Part shown: in pieces, positions 50,781-60,922 of the stretch
Position numbering within the stretch: position 1 is the stretch's first letter
How the letters are laid out: each line of letters opens with the position of its first letter
DNA from: Holophagaceae bacterium
Lineage (GTDB): Bacteria > Acidobacteriota > Holophagae > Holophagales > Holophagaceae
DNA length: 64,000 nt
Reading direction: 5' to 3'
Assembly: GCA_016710635.1 (NCBI GenBank)
Contig: JADJVL010000014.1
Span: 1 to 64,000 of the forward strand
Program-made: the position numbers and the translations under genes
Notes under the pieces: generated by a model
Seen by the model: the letters and a program-made list of their open reading frames with translations, nothing else
Told to the model about the DNA's origin: nothing
Databases searched by the model: none

Positions 50781-51407
50781 TCAGCCCCCGCCGCGGGCCC
50801 GGCTCCAGGCGCCCGTGTCCCGGCGCCATTCCGCCAGGGCCTTCACGCCGGTGCCATCCAGCTTCCCGCTGGCCAGGGCTTCCTTGAGCAGTTCCTCAAA
50901 GGTCGCCAGCACCGCCACGGGGACTTCGTGGGCGGCGAAGGCGCGCCCGGCGACGTCCAGCCCATAGCTGAAGAGGGCCAGGACGCCCAGGACGTGGGCG
51001 TCCTCCTTGCGCAGGGCCTCCACACATTTGAGGCTCGAACCGCCGGTGGAGACGAGATCCTCGATGAGCACCACCCGGTGGCCATCGGCGTTGGGGCCTT
51101 CGACCTGGCGGCCCATCCCGTGCTTCTTGGGCTCCGGCCGGACGTAGGCCATGGGCAGGCCCAGCTCATCGGCCACCATGGCGGCCCAGGGAATGCCCGC
51201 GGTGCTGGTGCCCGCCACGAGGGTGGGCTTCTGCTCCGCGGCGAGGGCGGCCAGGGCCAGCTTCACCTTGGTGCGGTGCGCGGGCAGGCCGAGGAGCTGG
51301 CGGTTGTCGCAGTAGATGGGAGCCTTCAGGCCGCTGGCCCAGGTGAACGGGGCGGCGGGGGAGAGGCGGACGGCGCCGGCCTCGAGAAGGGCGCGGGCGA
51401 CGCTCAA
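50781..51407 (-). CDS. pyrE: Orotate phosphoribosyltransferase
   Basis: 208 residues from a TTG that overlaps the cysK stop (TTGA). LSPAAPFTWASGLKAPIYCDNRQLL, GTSTAGIPWAAMVADELGLPMAYVRPEPKKHGMGRQVEG and the PRPP-binding motif HRVVLIEDLVSTGGSSLKCVEALR are diagnostic. It converts orotate and PRPP to OMP in pyrimidine synthesis. Coupling to a cysteine synthase is unusual. Confidence 0.94.
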   Translation of the reverse strand: MSVARALLEAGAVRLSPAAPFTWASGLKAPIYCDNRQLLGLPAHRTKVKLALAALAAEQKPTLVAGTSTAGIPWAAMVADELGLPMAYVRPEPKKHGMGRQVEGPNADGHRVVLIEDLVSTGGSSLKCVEALRKEDAHVLGVLALFSYGLDVAGRAFAAHEVPVAVLATFEELLKEALASGKLDGTGVKALAEWRRDTGAWSRARGGG

Positions 51408-52387
51408 GGCAGGTCCAGGTCGGCGACGGGCTGCTTGCTCATGTAGCGCTCCGCGCCGTCGGGGAACAGGGTGACGATGCGCGCGCCGTCGGGAAGGTCG
51501 GCGGCGATCCTGCGGGCGGCCCAGGCGTTGGCGCCGCTGCTGCCTCCCACGAGGCACCCTTCCAGGCCGATGAGCTCCCGGGCGGTGGCCAGGGCGTCGG
51601 CATCCGCCACGTCGATGATGCGGTCCGCGAGCTGCAGGTCCAGGGAGCCCGGGATGAAGCCGTTGCCGATGCCCTCCACCTGCCACTCCTTCAATGGGTC
51701 GCCGCAGAACACGGAACCCACGGGCTGCACCAGCACCGCCTGGATCCGCGGATTCAGCTCCTTCAGCCGCCGCACCGTGCCGGTGAAGGTGCCGCCGCTG
51801 CCCGCGCCGATGACCACCGCGTCCACCCGGCCTTCCAGCTGGTTCCAGATCTCCTCGGCGGTGGTCCGGTAGTGGGTGTCGGGATTGCTCGGGTTCTCGA
51901 ACTGCTGGGGGACGTAGGCGTCGGGGATCTGGGCGGCGAGTTCAGCGCACTTCGCGATGGCGCCTTTCATGCCGAGCTCCTTGGGGATGAGCACCAGTTC
52001 CGCGCCCAGGGCCTTCATGAGCATCATCTTTTCCCGGCTGTACTTGGTCGGGACGCAGAGGATGCAGCGGTAGCCCTTGGCGCGGGCGGCGATGGCAAGG
52101 CCGACGCCGGTGTTGCCCGCGGTGGGCTCGATGATGGTGGAAACCCCTGGGCGGATGAGGCCCGCCTTCTCGGCGGTCTCGATCATCCCCACGCCGATAC
52201 GGTCCTTCACGCTGCCGCCGGGGTTCAGGTATTCGAGCTTGGCGAAGAGGGCGTGGTCCGGGCTGAACCTATGCAGCCTGAGCAGCGGCGTGTGGCCCAC
52301 CAGGTCCAGGATGGACTCGGCGACGGGGCCGCGGCGGCCTGGAGCGACGCTGGATGGGGCGGCGGTGGATGGGGCGGCTTCAGGCAT
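51404..52387 (-). CDS. cysK: Cysteine synthase (O-acetylserine sulfhydrylase)
   Basis: 327 residues. PLP lysine K61 in EYLNPGGSVKDRIG, substrate loop EPTAGNTGVGLAIAA, and the PLP phosphate loop GAGSGGTFTGTVRRLKE. The family wording EPT-A-GNT (usually EPTSGNT) is a mild variant also seen in CBS-like enzymes, so a cystathionine beta-synthase role is possible. About 20 extra Ala/Pro-rich residues lead the protein; a Met start further in is not available. Confidence 0.92.
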   Translation of the reverse strand: MPEAAPSTAAPSSVAPGRRGPVAESILDLVGHTPLLRLHRFSPDHALFAKLEYLNPGGSVKDRIGVGMIETAEKAGLIRPGVSTIIEPTAGNTGVGLAIAARAKGYRCILCVPTKYSREKMMLMKALGAELVLIPKELGMKGAIAKCAELAAQIPDAYVPQQFENPSNPDTHYRTTAEEIWNQLEGRVDAVVIGAGSGGTFTGTVRRLKELNPRIQAVLVQPVGSVFCGDPLKEWQVEGIGNGFIPGSLDLQLADRIIDVADADALATARELIGLEGCLVGGSSGANAWAARRIAADLPDGARIVTLFPDGAERYMSKQPVADLDLP

Positions 52388-52443
52388 GGCGTCTCCGAAC
52401 CCGACATTCTATCGGCGCGGACCCTCCCCAGCCAGGAACCGGA

Positions 52444-54294
52444 TCACGCCCCGGGCTGGTTCATGGCCGTGAGGCGCGCCTCGCCATCAGCGGTGATGGC
52501 CGCGAGGGCCTGTTCCCCCGCCGCGAGGAGGCCGCGGCAGCGGACCTCCATGTCGGCACAGTAGGCGGGATCGGCGATGTCCTTCAGGTTGATGCGCACG
52601 TTCCAGAGGCCGCCCCGCAGGCCCGCGAAGGCGATCTGGGCGCCCACCAGCGCGTCCGTGAGGGAATTGGGATTGCCCACCGAGGCCACGGACCCCGCGA
52701 GGCGCAACGCCTCCAGGCAGGCCTCGGCGGTGCGGAGGGGCACGGCCACCGCCACCTTCAGTCCTGCCAGCATGGCGGCGGCCCGGGCGGCCTTTTCCGC
52801 AGGGCTGCCCTGGGGCAGCCGGCGCGCGTCAAGGTAGGCGTTGAAGGCTTCGGTGTCGGCGTCCACCGCCCGCAGCAGCTCGTCCTTCAGCGCCTGGGCG
52901 CCCTGGGCGATGCGCAGCAGCTCGGCTTCGGCTTCGGTGGAGACGGCCTTGGTCTGGGTGAGGTTGGCGACCATGGCGGCGAGGCCGGCGCCCAGGGCCC
53001 CGGCGAGGGCCGCGATGGAGCCACCCCCCGGGGCCGGGGTGTCCCGGGACACCTCGTCGGCGAAGGCGCCCACCGGCAGGGAGGCCAAGGCGCCGTCGCG
53101 GACCGGCAGGCCGAGGACCTTCTTGGCCGTCTCGAAGGGGGCGACGTCGTTGAGCCCCAGGCTGTGGATGGCGGTCTGGAGAAGGTCAGCCTCGGGCACG
53201 AAGGGCGACTTGCCCTGGAGACGCAGGTAGTGGCGGCCCGCCTCGAGCAGCGCCGCGTGGGGCAGGACGCCGACGACCTCGCTCCCGGTCACCACGAGGC
53301 CCCGGGCCGTGGCGAGGGCCCGGGCGGCATCGAACACGGCCTGGGGCGGGGTGACCTTGTAATCCGTGAGGTTGATGCTCAACTGGGCGCGCCTGTAGGC
53401 ATCCACATACCAGCCGATGGCCTTGCAGGCCCGGAACAGGCCGGCGCGGTAGGCCTTCTTTCCGATCACCCCTTTCGAGGCATCGAGGTCGTTCAACGTC
53501 AGCAATTCCGTAAGATCGTAACCATGGCTTTCCTGGCAGTGGGCCGCCAGGTCCTCGAAGGTGGGTTCGTCTTGGTCGCAGTTGCCGCAGGGGAAGCGGC
53601 CGTCCCGGTAGAACAGCACTTCGCCGCTGTCGTAACGGGTCGTCGTCTGGCCCCGGCGGGCCACCCGGCCCTTCTCCCTCAGCTCGAAGGCGATGTCCGT
53701 AGCCAGGGCCTTGTCCCGGGTGTTGAGGGTGATGTTGTACGCGATGAGGAATTCCCTGGCGCCGATGATGGTGGCGCCGGCGGACGGGTTGAAGGTGGCG
53801 GGGCCGTGGTCGGGAGCCCAGGCGGGATCTGCCAGCTTGTCCGCCAACCCTTCGTACTCCCCTCTGCGGACGGTGGCGAGGTTCCGGCGCTCGGGGCGCG
53901 AGGCCGCCGCTTCATAGAGATAGACGGGAATGCCAAGCTCCGCCCCCACCCGGGCTCCGAGGCGCCGGGCCAGATCGGCGCAATCCTCCAGAGTCGCCCC
54001 CGAAACCGGGACGAAGGGGCACACATCCGTGGCACCCATGCGGGGATGGGCACCGGAATGGTTGCGCATGTCGATGACTTCGGAGGCTTTCCGGATGGCG
54101 CGGAAGGCGGCCTCAAGGACGGCCTCGGGGTCCCCCAGGAAGGTCACCACCGTGCGGTTCGTGTCTGCGCCCGGGTCCACGTCCAGCAGCTGCACGCCGC
54201 CCACGGTCCGGATGGCATCCAGGATGGCGTCGATCTTGGTGCGGTCCCGGCCCTCCGAGAAGTTGGGGACGCATTCCACCAGACGCTGGCTCAC
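52444..54294 (-). CDS. ftcD: Bifunctional formimidoyltransferase-cyclodeaminase with zinc-finger insertion
   Basis: 616 residues. N-terminal formimidoyltransferase (QRLVECVPNFSEGRD, DPGADTNRTVVTFLG, RNHSGAHPRMGATDVCPFVPV with the catalytic His) and C-terminal cyclodeaminase (DEVSRDTPAPGGGSIAALAGALGAGLAAMVANLT). It moves the formimino group from formiminoglutamate to tetrahydrofolate and releases ammonia, the last step of histidine breakdown. Between the N-terminal subdomains is an insertion with Cys236, Cys239, His252 and His257 (C-x2-C-x12-H-x4-H), a classical C2H2 zinc-finger spacing absent from the mammalian enzyme. No hut genes are adjacent. Confidence 0.93.
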   Translation of the reverse strand: MSQRLVECVPNFSEGRDRTKIDAILDAIRTVGGVQLLDVDPGADTNRTVVTFLGDPEAVLEAAFRAIRKASEVIDMRNHSGAHPRMGATDVCPFVPVSGATLEDCADLARRLGARVGAELGIPVYLYEAAASRPERRNLATVRRGEYEGLADKLADPAWAPDHGPATFNPSAGATIIGAREFLIAYNITLNTRDKALATDIAFELREKGRVARRGQTTTRYDSGEVLFYRDGRFPCGNCDQDEPTFEDLAAHCQESHGYDLTELLTLNDLDASKGVIGKKAYRAGLFRACKAIGWYVDAYRRAQLSINLTDYKVTPPQAVFDAARALATARGLVVTGSEVVGVLPHAALLEAGRHYLRLQGKSPFVPEADLLQTAIHSLGLNDVAPFETAKKVLGLPVRDGALASLPVGAFADEVSRDTPAPGGGSIAALAGALGAGLAAMVANLTQTKAVSTEAEAELLRIAQGAQALKDELLRAVDADTEAFNAYLDARRLPQGSPAEKAARAAAMLAGLKVAVAVPLRTAEACLEALRLAGSVASVGNPNSLTDALVGAQIAFAGLRGGLWNVRINLKDIADPAYCADMEVRCRGLLAAGEQALAAITADGEARLTAMNQPGA

Positions 54295-54370
54295 CGTGAC
54301 CTCACAGGCATAGGGGCCCGCCGGGATGGCGGTCCCCCATTCTTGCGTGGTTCGCGACGCCGGGGGATCT

Positions 54371-54799
54371 TCAGGGCGTGACGATGAGGGTGCCCTTCAT
54401 GCCCGCCCCGCCGGCGCAGTGCGGGGTGCAATAGAAGGGATAGCTCCCCGGGGTGTTGGTGACGGAGGCCGGGACCTGCATCGTCTGCCCCTGGGTGAGG
54501 ACGGTGCTGTTGCCGAAGAGCCCGCTGGGGTTGCAGGCGGTTCCCGAGGAAACGCTGTGCCCCCCGGTGATCCATACGAAGGTCACCGGAGTCCCGGCCT
54601 TCACGGTGAGGGTCTCGGGGCTGAAGAAGTTGCCAGCGGCGCCCACATTGATCGTCTGTCCCGTGATCCCGCCGCCGGAGGGCGGGGCCGAGCCGCCTCC
54701 CCCGCCGCCGCAGGCCAGGAGCAGGGCAAGCAGGACCGGGGCCGCCAGCAGGTTCAGGGGAAGGCGTGGCCGGCCTTGCGGGGCGTGGTTCGGGATCAC
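54371..54799 (-). CDS. Cupredoxin (plastocyanin-like) lipoprotein
   Basis: 142 residues from a GTG with GGAGG five bases upstream. Lipoprotein signal LLAAPVLLALLLAC followed by a Gly/Ser-rich linker. The cupredoxin core is INVGAAGNFFSPETLTVKAGTPVTFVWITGGHSVSSG...YPFYCTPHCAGGAGMKGTLIV, with type-1 copper ligands His (GGHSV), Cys (FYC), His (TPH) and Met (AGM). It carries electrons or copper on the outside of the membrane. Confidence 0.88.
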   Translation of the reverse strand: MIPNHAPQGRPRLPLNLLAAPVLLALLLACGGGGGGSAPPSGGGITGQTINVGAAGNFFSPETLTVKAGTPVTFVWITGGHSVSSGTACNPSGLFGNSTVLTQGQTMQVPASVTNTPGSYPFYCTPHCAGGAGMKGTLIVTP

Positions 54800-55482
54800 G
54801 GGAACCTCCAGGTTTCGGTTCAGCGTAGGGGGGCCGGGGACCGTTGCCAAGGAGCAACGGGGGCACAGGCTGCCGCAGGCGTGGATGGGGTCGGGCGCTG
54901 GAAGGCTCAAAGGGTGGCCTCCCGGTGATGTCCAGGCCTCGTCCCTGAAATATGAATACAATTTATCCAACCGCACTCTTCTGGCGCTTGATTCACCCAG
55001 GGCCCCGGGCGGCGCGCGGAACTAGCGAACAGCAATTAACCTCCCTGATCATGCGTGTCTGACGCTTTAAGTGGGCCAGGTGAGGGGTCAGAGATCCAAT
55101 ATGCCCCTTGGCAGGCATGTTGCTTTATCGATGCCTCTATGTCGAAATCCTGGAGCAAATGTGCCTCCTTTGAAATCTTTCCGCCCCCAACCACTTGTGC
55201 CGAGGGCCTTTTGAGCCTGATACTCTCCAGGTGTTCAATTGCTGTTGGCCGCCCATCGCGGTCAATTTCTCTTTCTTCCCTTAACCCCATTCTCTTCCAT
55301 CAACCTCAGGAGTAGACGCCCCCGGCCCACGCCTCAAGGCCGTGTCGCCACAGGGTTCCTGCCCAGCTGGTCACCTTCCGCTCTCAACCTTGATGGGGCT
55401 CGCGCCCCGTCCTAAATCTCAACCCAACGTCCACTTGGACATTCAAACCGAGAGTTCACGCTCTCATCTCTCTGGAGGCTTC
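54800..55482. other. Intergenic region upstream of the large lipoprotein
   Basis: About 680 bases, clearly lower in GC than the flanks, with no gene, hairpin terminator or recognisable riboswitch. It contains the 5' regions of the divergent cupredoxin and lipoprotein genes. GGAGG (55474-55478) is the ribosome-binding site of the lipoprotein. No convincing promoter box can be singled out. Confidence 0.5.
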
Positions 55483-58400
55483 ATGAACCGTCAAACCCTT
55501 CGCACCGCAGCCGGTATCGGCTCCATCTCGGCGCTCGCGCTGGTGATGGTCGCTTGCGGCGGCAGCAGCTCGTCCGCGCCGCAGCAGCCCGCCAACCAGG
55601 CCCCCAGCAAGCCGCTGATCAGCACGGGCCCGACCACGGCGATCACCAAGCACGAGTACATCTACAACCTGACCTCGACGGATCCGGAAGGCGATGCGAT
55701 CACCTTCTCGCTGAGCCCGGCGAACACGGAAGCGACGATCACGGGCAACACGCTGAAGTACCGTCCCAATGTGGCGACGGCGCAGACGGTGACCCTGTCG
55801 GTGCTCGCGACGGACAGCAAGGGCGCGGCGTCGACGCCGGGCACGGTGGCGGTGAACGTGCTCCTGAACCGGGCTCCCGTGTTCAGCAGCCCGACCTCCT
55901 TCAGCCTGACGGGCAGCGGCGCGGCGATTCCGCCGGCCTTCAACTACGCGGCTTCCGCGGTGGATCCTGACGGCGACACGGTGACCTACTCCCCAGCAGG
56001 GCACGGCGACGGCGGTGGACAACGCCGGCGGCGCGGTGGCGGGCATCACGGCGACGGTGAACGCGACGACGGGCATCACGACCTTCACGGGCGCGGTGCC
56101 TGCGGGCAGGACCTCGGTGACGATCACCTTCACGGTGCGCGCGACGGACACGGTGGCCTCGGGCTTCACCGGCGACTTCTCGGACCGCGTGGTGACGGCG
56201 ACGTACTTCTCGGGCAACCTCGCGCCGGTGATCGCGGCTTCGTCGATCCCCGCGGTGCCGCAGAACCACGGGATCCCGGCTCCGGGCTTCCAGTTCATCG
56301 CGACGGACGCGAACCCCGGCGACACGCAGGTCTGGTCGGCGCCTTCGGGCCTGCCGACGGGCTTCGCGCTGACGGCGGCGGGCAAGCTGACGTGGACGAC
56401 GAACTTCGCGTCGGGCGCGGACTTCGGCGCGCGGCAGGTGACGGTGCGCGTGACGGACAGCGGCGGTCTTTCGGACACGCGGACGTTCACGATCAACGTG
56501 ATCCAGGACACCAAGCCGAACTTCGTGACGCAGACGTACACGGAAACCGTGGGCGGCGTGCAGTTCTTCGATCCGAGCCGGGTGCGCCAGCAGGTGACGA
56601 GCCGTCTGCGCTTCACGCTCCTCGACAATGACGCGACGGACAGCGAGTTCTTCTCCGACGTGACGCAGCAGCAGAAGGGCTGGCGCGCGAACGTGCTGGC
56701 GAGCGACTCCGAGAACGACGCGATCCGCTACTCGGTGGAAGCGAACTCGGTGTTCCGCCACGGCACGGCGCACACCAACACGTCGGACGTGAACTTCCCC
56801 GGCGTGGACCCCAACACCGGCGAGATCCTCTGGACCGCCAACCGCGTGCGCTACAACGACGGCGCGAACGCCGCGGGCGACCAGTCCATCTCCAACAACT
56901 TCCTGGGCCACGACTACTCCGAGGCTGTCTACGGCGATTCGGTGCGCAACCGGCTGGACGCGTCCAACTGGTCGTTCACGATCCGCGCGCAGCAGCTGAT
57001 CGGCGGCCAGGAGACCCCGGGCCAGTTCAACACGAACACCCTGGTGATCAAGGTGCAGCCCAATGACCGTCCCTGGGTCGGCGCGCTGGACGTGATCCAG
57101 GGCGCGGCCATCATGCACGGCGTCTGGGTTGGCGGCGGCAGCGCCATCGCCGGCATCGGCCGTCCCGCGATCCAGGAGCCCGTGGCTTCGGACACCTCCA
57201 CGCCGGGCACCGCCTCGGCCTGGATCTGGTCCATGCAGGATCCCGGCTCTCTGCTTCCGTTCTCCACTGTGGACAGTGACTACTCCATCTACGATCCCAA
57301 CCGGAGCGACATCGACGGCCACCAGGACGCGATCCAGGTGAACTTCGGCACCCGCGATCTGGACTACGACCAGGCCAACATCTACTACCTCGTGTCCGGC
57401 AACATCGACACGAACCCGACCTACCCGGCGCAGGATCCCACCACCAACTTCCCCGCCTTCGACGCCGCCAACAGCACGCCGAACGGCTTCTACAACCCCT
57501 GGATCGGGACGGGCCTGGGCAACTTCGTGGTGACCTGGGCGCCGGTGCGCATCCAGTACACCCTGAGCCGCTACATCGGCCTGGGCGCCTACGGCTTCGG
57601 CATCGTCGCCGAGGACCAGTACGGCCGCGCGAACTCCGCCCAGAAGTCCGTCTACCCGGTCTTCGGCACGGTCAAGTTCTTCAACAGCCGCTTCGTGTGG
57701 CGTTCTGACAGCACATTCGGTGAGTACGACGCCGCCAACCGCGGCAACCTGTACACCAGCGGCAACACGGATACTGCCCGCGCCGCCGATGGCGAAGAAG
57801 CCTACATCTTCAACTACCTGCCCCAGGGCTACAGCAGCTACAGCAGCAACCGTGAGTGGGTGGATGCCTCCCCCACCATGACCTATGGCTCGAACCTCTT
57901 CGGCAGGAGCGACGGCACGGGCGCCCTGGCCTCCGGCCGCAACCACCACTCCGTGATCCCCACCGTCCCCAACGCCGGCAACTACTACAACGCCAGCGCC
58001 GGCGCGTGGCACACCTTGGACGGCATCAATGAAGGCGCCTTCGTCGAATACGCCTACCCTGCCAACCCCCTGAACGAAGAGCTGAATCCCCCCAGCCACG
58101 CTGCGGGCAAGATCGGCACCGCCGGCGGCTACAGCGGCCCGGCCTTCGTGCAGTTCAAGGGCGGCGCCCCTGAAGGTTCCGCCTCGGCTCCCGTGCAGAC
58201 CACGGTCATGCCCTCTGGTGCCTTCTCCAACAACGAGGCCGATGCGCGCATCGTGCCTTCCAACAGCCCCTACCTGTTCTCCCTGAACACCGCGGACGAC
58301 TTCTTCACCAACCGCAATGTTGCCGAGAACTACGACGGCTTCGACGATCCCCGCTACATCAATCCTGCGGCGCAGGGCGATGACGACGGCTCGGCCTGGG

Positions 58401-60761
58401 GCACTTACGGCGTGAACGCCATGCGCTGGTTCGCCGGCAAGGTGCAGAGCGAGGTCAACTACGACCAGACGATGCCCGGCCGCGCGGTCTACTACTCTCC
58501 TGCGAACGAAGGCGCCATCGACCTCGGCGACATCCAACTCCGGCGCCACCGGCGTCGGCTTCGTCGGCGGCTCCAGTCAGCTCGACATGGATGGCCCGCG
58601 CCTCCGCATGTCCTACACCTGGCCGACCATCGTCAGCACCTCCGCCGCCGGCTACCCCTCGGTCTCCTCGGCGAACCTGTTCAACGAGCAGGACATCATG
58701 CAGGTGGCCACGCCGAACCAGTCCGGCAACGCCCGCTTCTTCTTCACCGGCAACTATCCCGATGGATACACCTTCGGCGGCGCCCCGACGCCCATTCCCC
58801 TGGCCATCCAGGAGAACGGCGACATGCTGAACGCCCACCCGAACTTCTTCGGCAAGTTCGGCCTGATGGCCACCACCAATGCCCTCGGGGCCCTCACCAA
58901 CCGCGGCGTTTCCACGACCGTCGCCCCCCACCAGCCCATCCACGCGGTCACGGATTCCATCTGGATCCCCAACAGCGCGAACCTGCACTTCAACTTCCCC
59001 AATGCCTACTCCACCCCCGCGGGCGGCGGCAACAACACGGAAATCCCCTTCATCGGCATCAAGGGCTACCTGAACAGCAACTCGGTCGTCGGCCTCGCCC
59101 ACGACTGGTCCGGTGGCGCCCCGGCCATGAACATCCTGGGCAGCGACGCGAACCTGGGCATGGAATCCGGCCGTCGCACCTACCTGAGCCTTGGCGACAA
59201 CGGCAACAACCAGAGCACCAGCCTCAGCAGCCTCGACCGGAACGCCAACCCCGCCCGGCTGAACACCGCCAGCGGCGACCGCGTCTTCTTCCTCTGGATG
59301 AAGAAGGATCTCACCCCCGCCAACGACCTGAACGCCTACGCGACCTGGGGCGGCTCCATGCTGATCTCCGGCAGCGTCGTCGACGCCAAGGGCGGCATCA
59401 CCACGGCCCCCGGCTTCACCATGGGCTACACCGGCCTGACCATCACCAACGCGCAGATCTCTTTCGCGCAGCTCAACGGCCAGCTCGGCGCCCCCAACCA
59501 GACCCTGAACAGCAACACCTCGATCCTCAACTGGCGTCGCAGCCAGTTCGACCTGATCCGCAACATCATGGGCGCCCCCGCCCAGTTCGGTCTGGCCTCC
59601 CGCGTCAAGCTGGTGGATCCCGCCATCACCCTGCCGCTCTCCGGCGCCCAGGGCACGGATCCCGCCGCCACGCCGGTCTACACCACGTCCTCGAACTTCG
59701 ATCTGACCACCATCAACACTCAGGACGGTCTGATCCAGAACAGCCTCGTGGTTTACGGCATCAAGGACCGTGGCACCAAGACCACCCAGAACGGCGCCAC
59801 CTACTCCAACCGCCTCGGCGAGGCGGGCCTCGAGCCCGGCGCGCCTGTGCTCGCCCAGTGGTGGAACACCGGCAACGGCACCGATGTCGCCGTCAGCGCC
59901 TTCCCCAATGTCATGAAGGCCTACAGCACCACCTGGCTGCCCTCCGAGTACGTCGAGCTGGTCCACATCAACCACAACTACGTCTCCAAGGTTGAAGCCC
60001 CCGGCAGCGTCACCACCGGCGTCGCCACCGACGCCGTCGCCAAGATCTACGTCCAGCAGGGCCTCATCGCCCCCAAGGGCCACGATCTGCTGACCGGCAC
60101 TACCGGTGGCAGCCTGAAGCCCGTGGTCACCCCGGTGCGTCAGCTCAACATCAACGACTTCCGCTTCAACCGCGCCAGCAGTTCGGTGCAGGTCGGCACG
60201 CGCCTTGACATCTTCAACGGCAACGCCGTGACCGCCGCCACCGGCGCCCCCGCCCTCACCGCCCCCAGCTACAAGATCGCTGATGGCAACGCGACCGGCG
60301 CCGGCGAGTACCGCCTGGACGGCTACAGCAACGTCCAGCTCACCTTCCAGCCCGCGGTGAACGACCTCCGTCACCCCAGCGGCTACATCGTCACCATCTA
60401 CGAAGTGACCTACGGTCCCCACGGCCTCGCCGTGATCCCCGGCGCTACGGCCAACGGCACCTTCGTGGCGCCCGTCGCCGAGTACCGCATGGGCCACATC
60501 GGTGGCATCGGCGCCAGCCAGACCCTGAACTTGCCCCCGATGTACGTGGCCAGCACCAACGGCGACTACTTCGGCAGCGTCCCCGCCCCCGGCACCAACC
60601 GCTACTACGCGATCAAGGTCCGGAATGTGTGGATGGAAGGCACCGAAGGCGCCGGCACCCCCACGTCCCACAGCTTCGACATGGGCAAGGAGCCCTTCGC
60701 GGTCCGCTTCCCCATGGCCTATGCCGACCTCGTCTCCGGCGTGTTCATCGCCCGCTACTAA
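55483..60761 (+). pseudogene. Giant Ig-domain surface lipoprotein, copy 1 (two frameshifts as read)
   Basis: Lipoprotein signal (ALALVMVAC) and Ser/Pro linker, then Ig/cadherin-like repeats (APSKPLISTGPTTAITKHEYIYNLTSTDPEGDAITFSL, LNRAPVFSSPTSF, LAPVIAASSIPAV). A long C-terminal region of about 1,300 residues has no family I know, rich in Asn, Gly and Tyr. Reading breaks twice by one extra base: in GGG at 55999-56001 (joins YSPAG to TATAVDNAGG) and in CC at 58534-58535 (joins GDI to NSGATGVGFVGGSSQLDMDG). Repaired length is about 1,758 residues. The intact neighbour is its paralog. Codon use shifts from NCG to NCC after about 56.8 kb. Function is unknown. Confidence 0.82.
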
Positions 60762-60784
60762 TCCCCAAGATCCCCTGGATCGCT

Positions 60785-60812
60785 GGAAAGGGCCCCGAAA
60801 GGGGCCCTTTCC
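60785..60812 (+). terminator. Intrinsic terminator after lipoprotein copy 1
   Basis: GGAAAGGGCCCC (60785-60796) pairs perfectly with GGGGCCCTTTCC (60801-60812) around a GAAA tetraloop, 24 bases after the stop. Confidence 0.85.
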
Positions 60813-60922
60813 TTATCCCGGCGGGAATGGAGGCTGGGCTCTGGGCAAGGAATGAGATCCGTCCAGGGGCGGGGCAACGGTACACTGGAAGGTCGCGCCT
60901 TCGACGGCAGAGTGGAGTTCCC

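Noticed and set aside
54800..55482. Riboswitch upstream of the giant lipoprotein
   Set aside because: No conserved aptamer core or long stem could be found by reading; only lower GC is evident.
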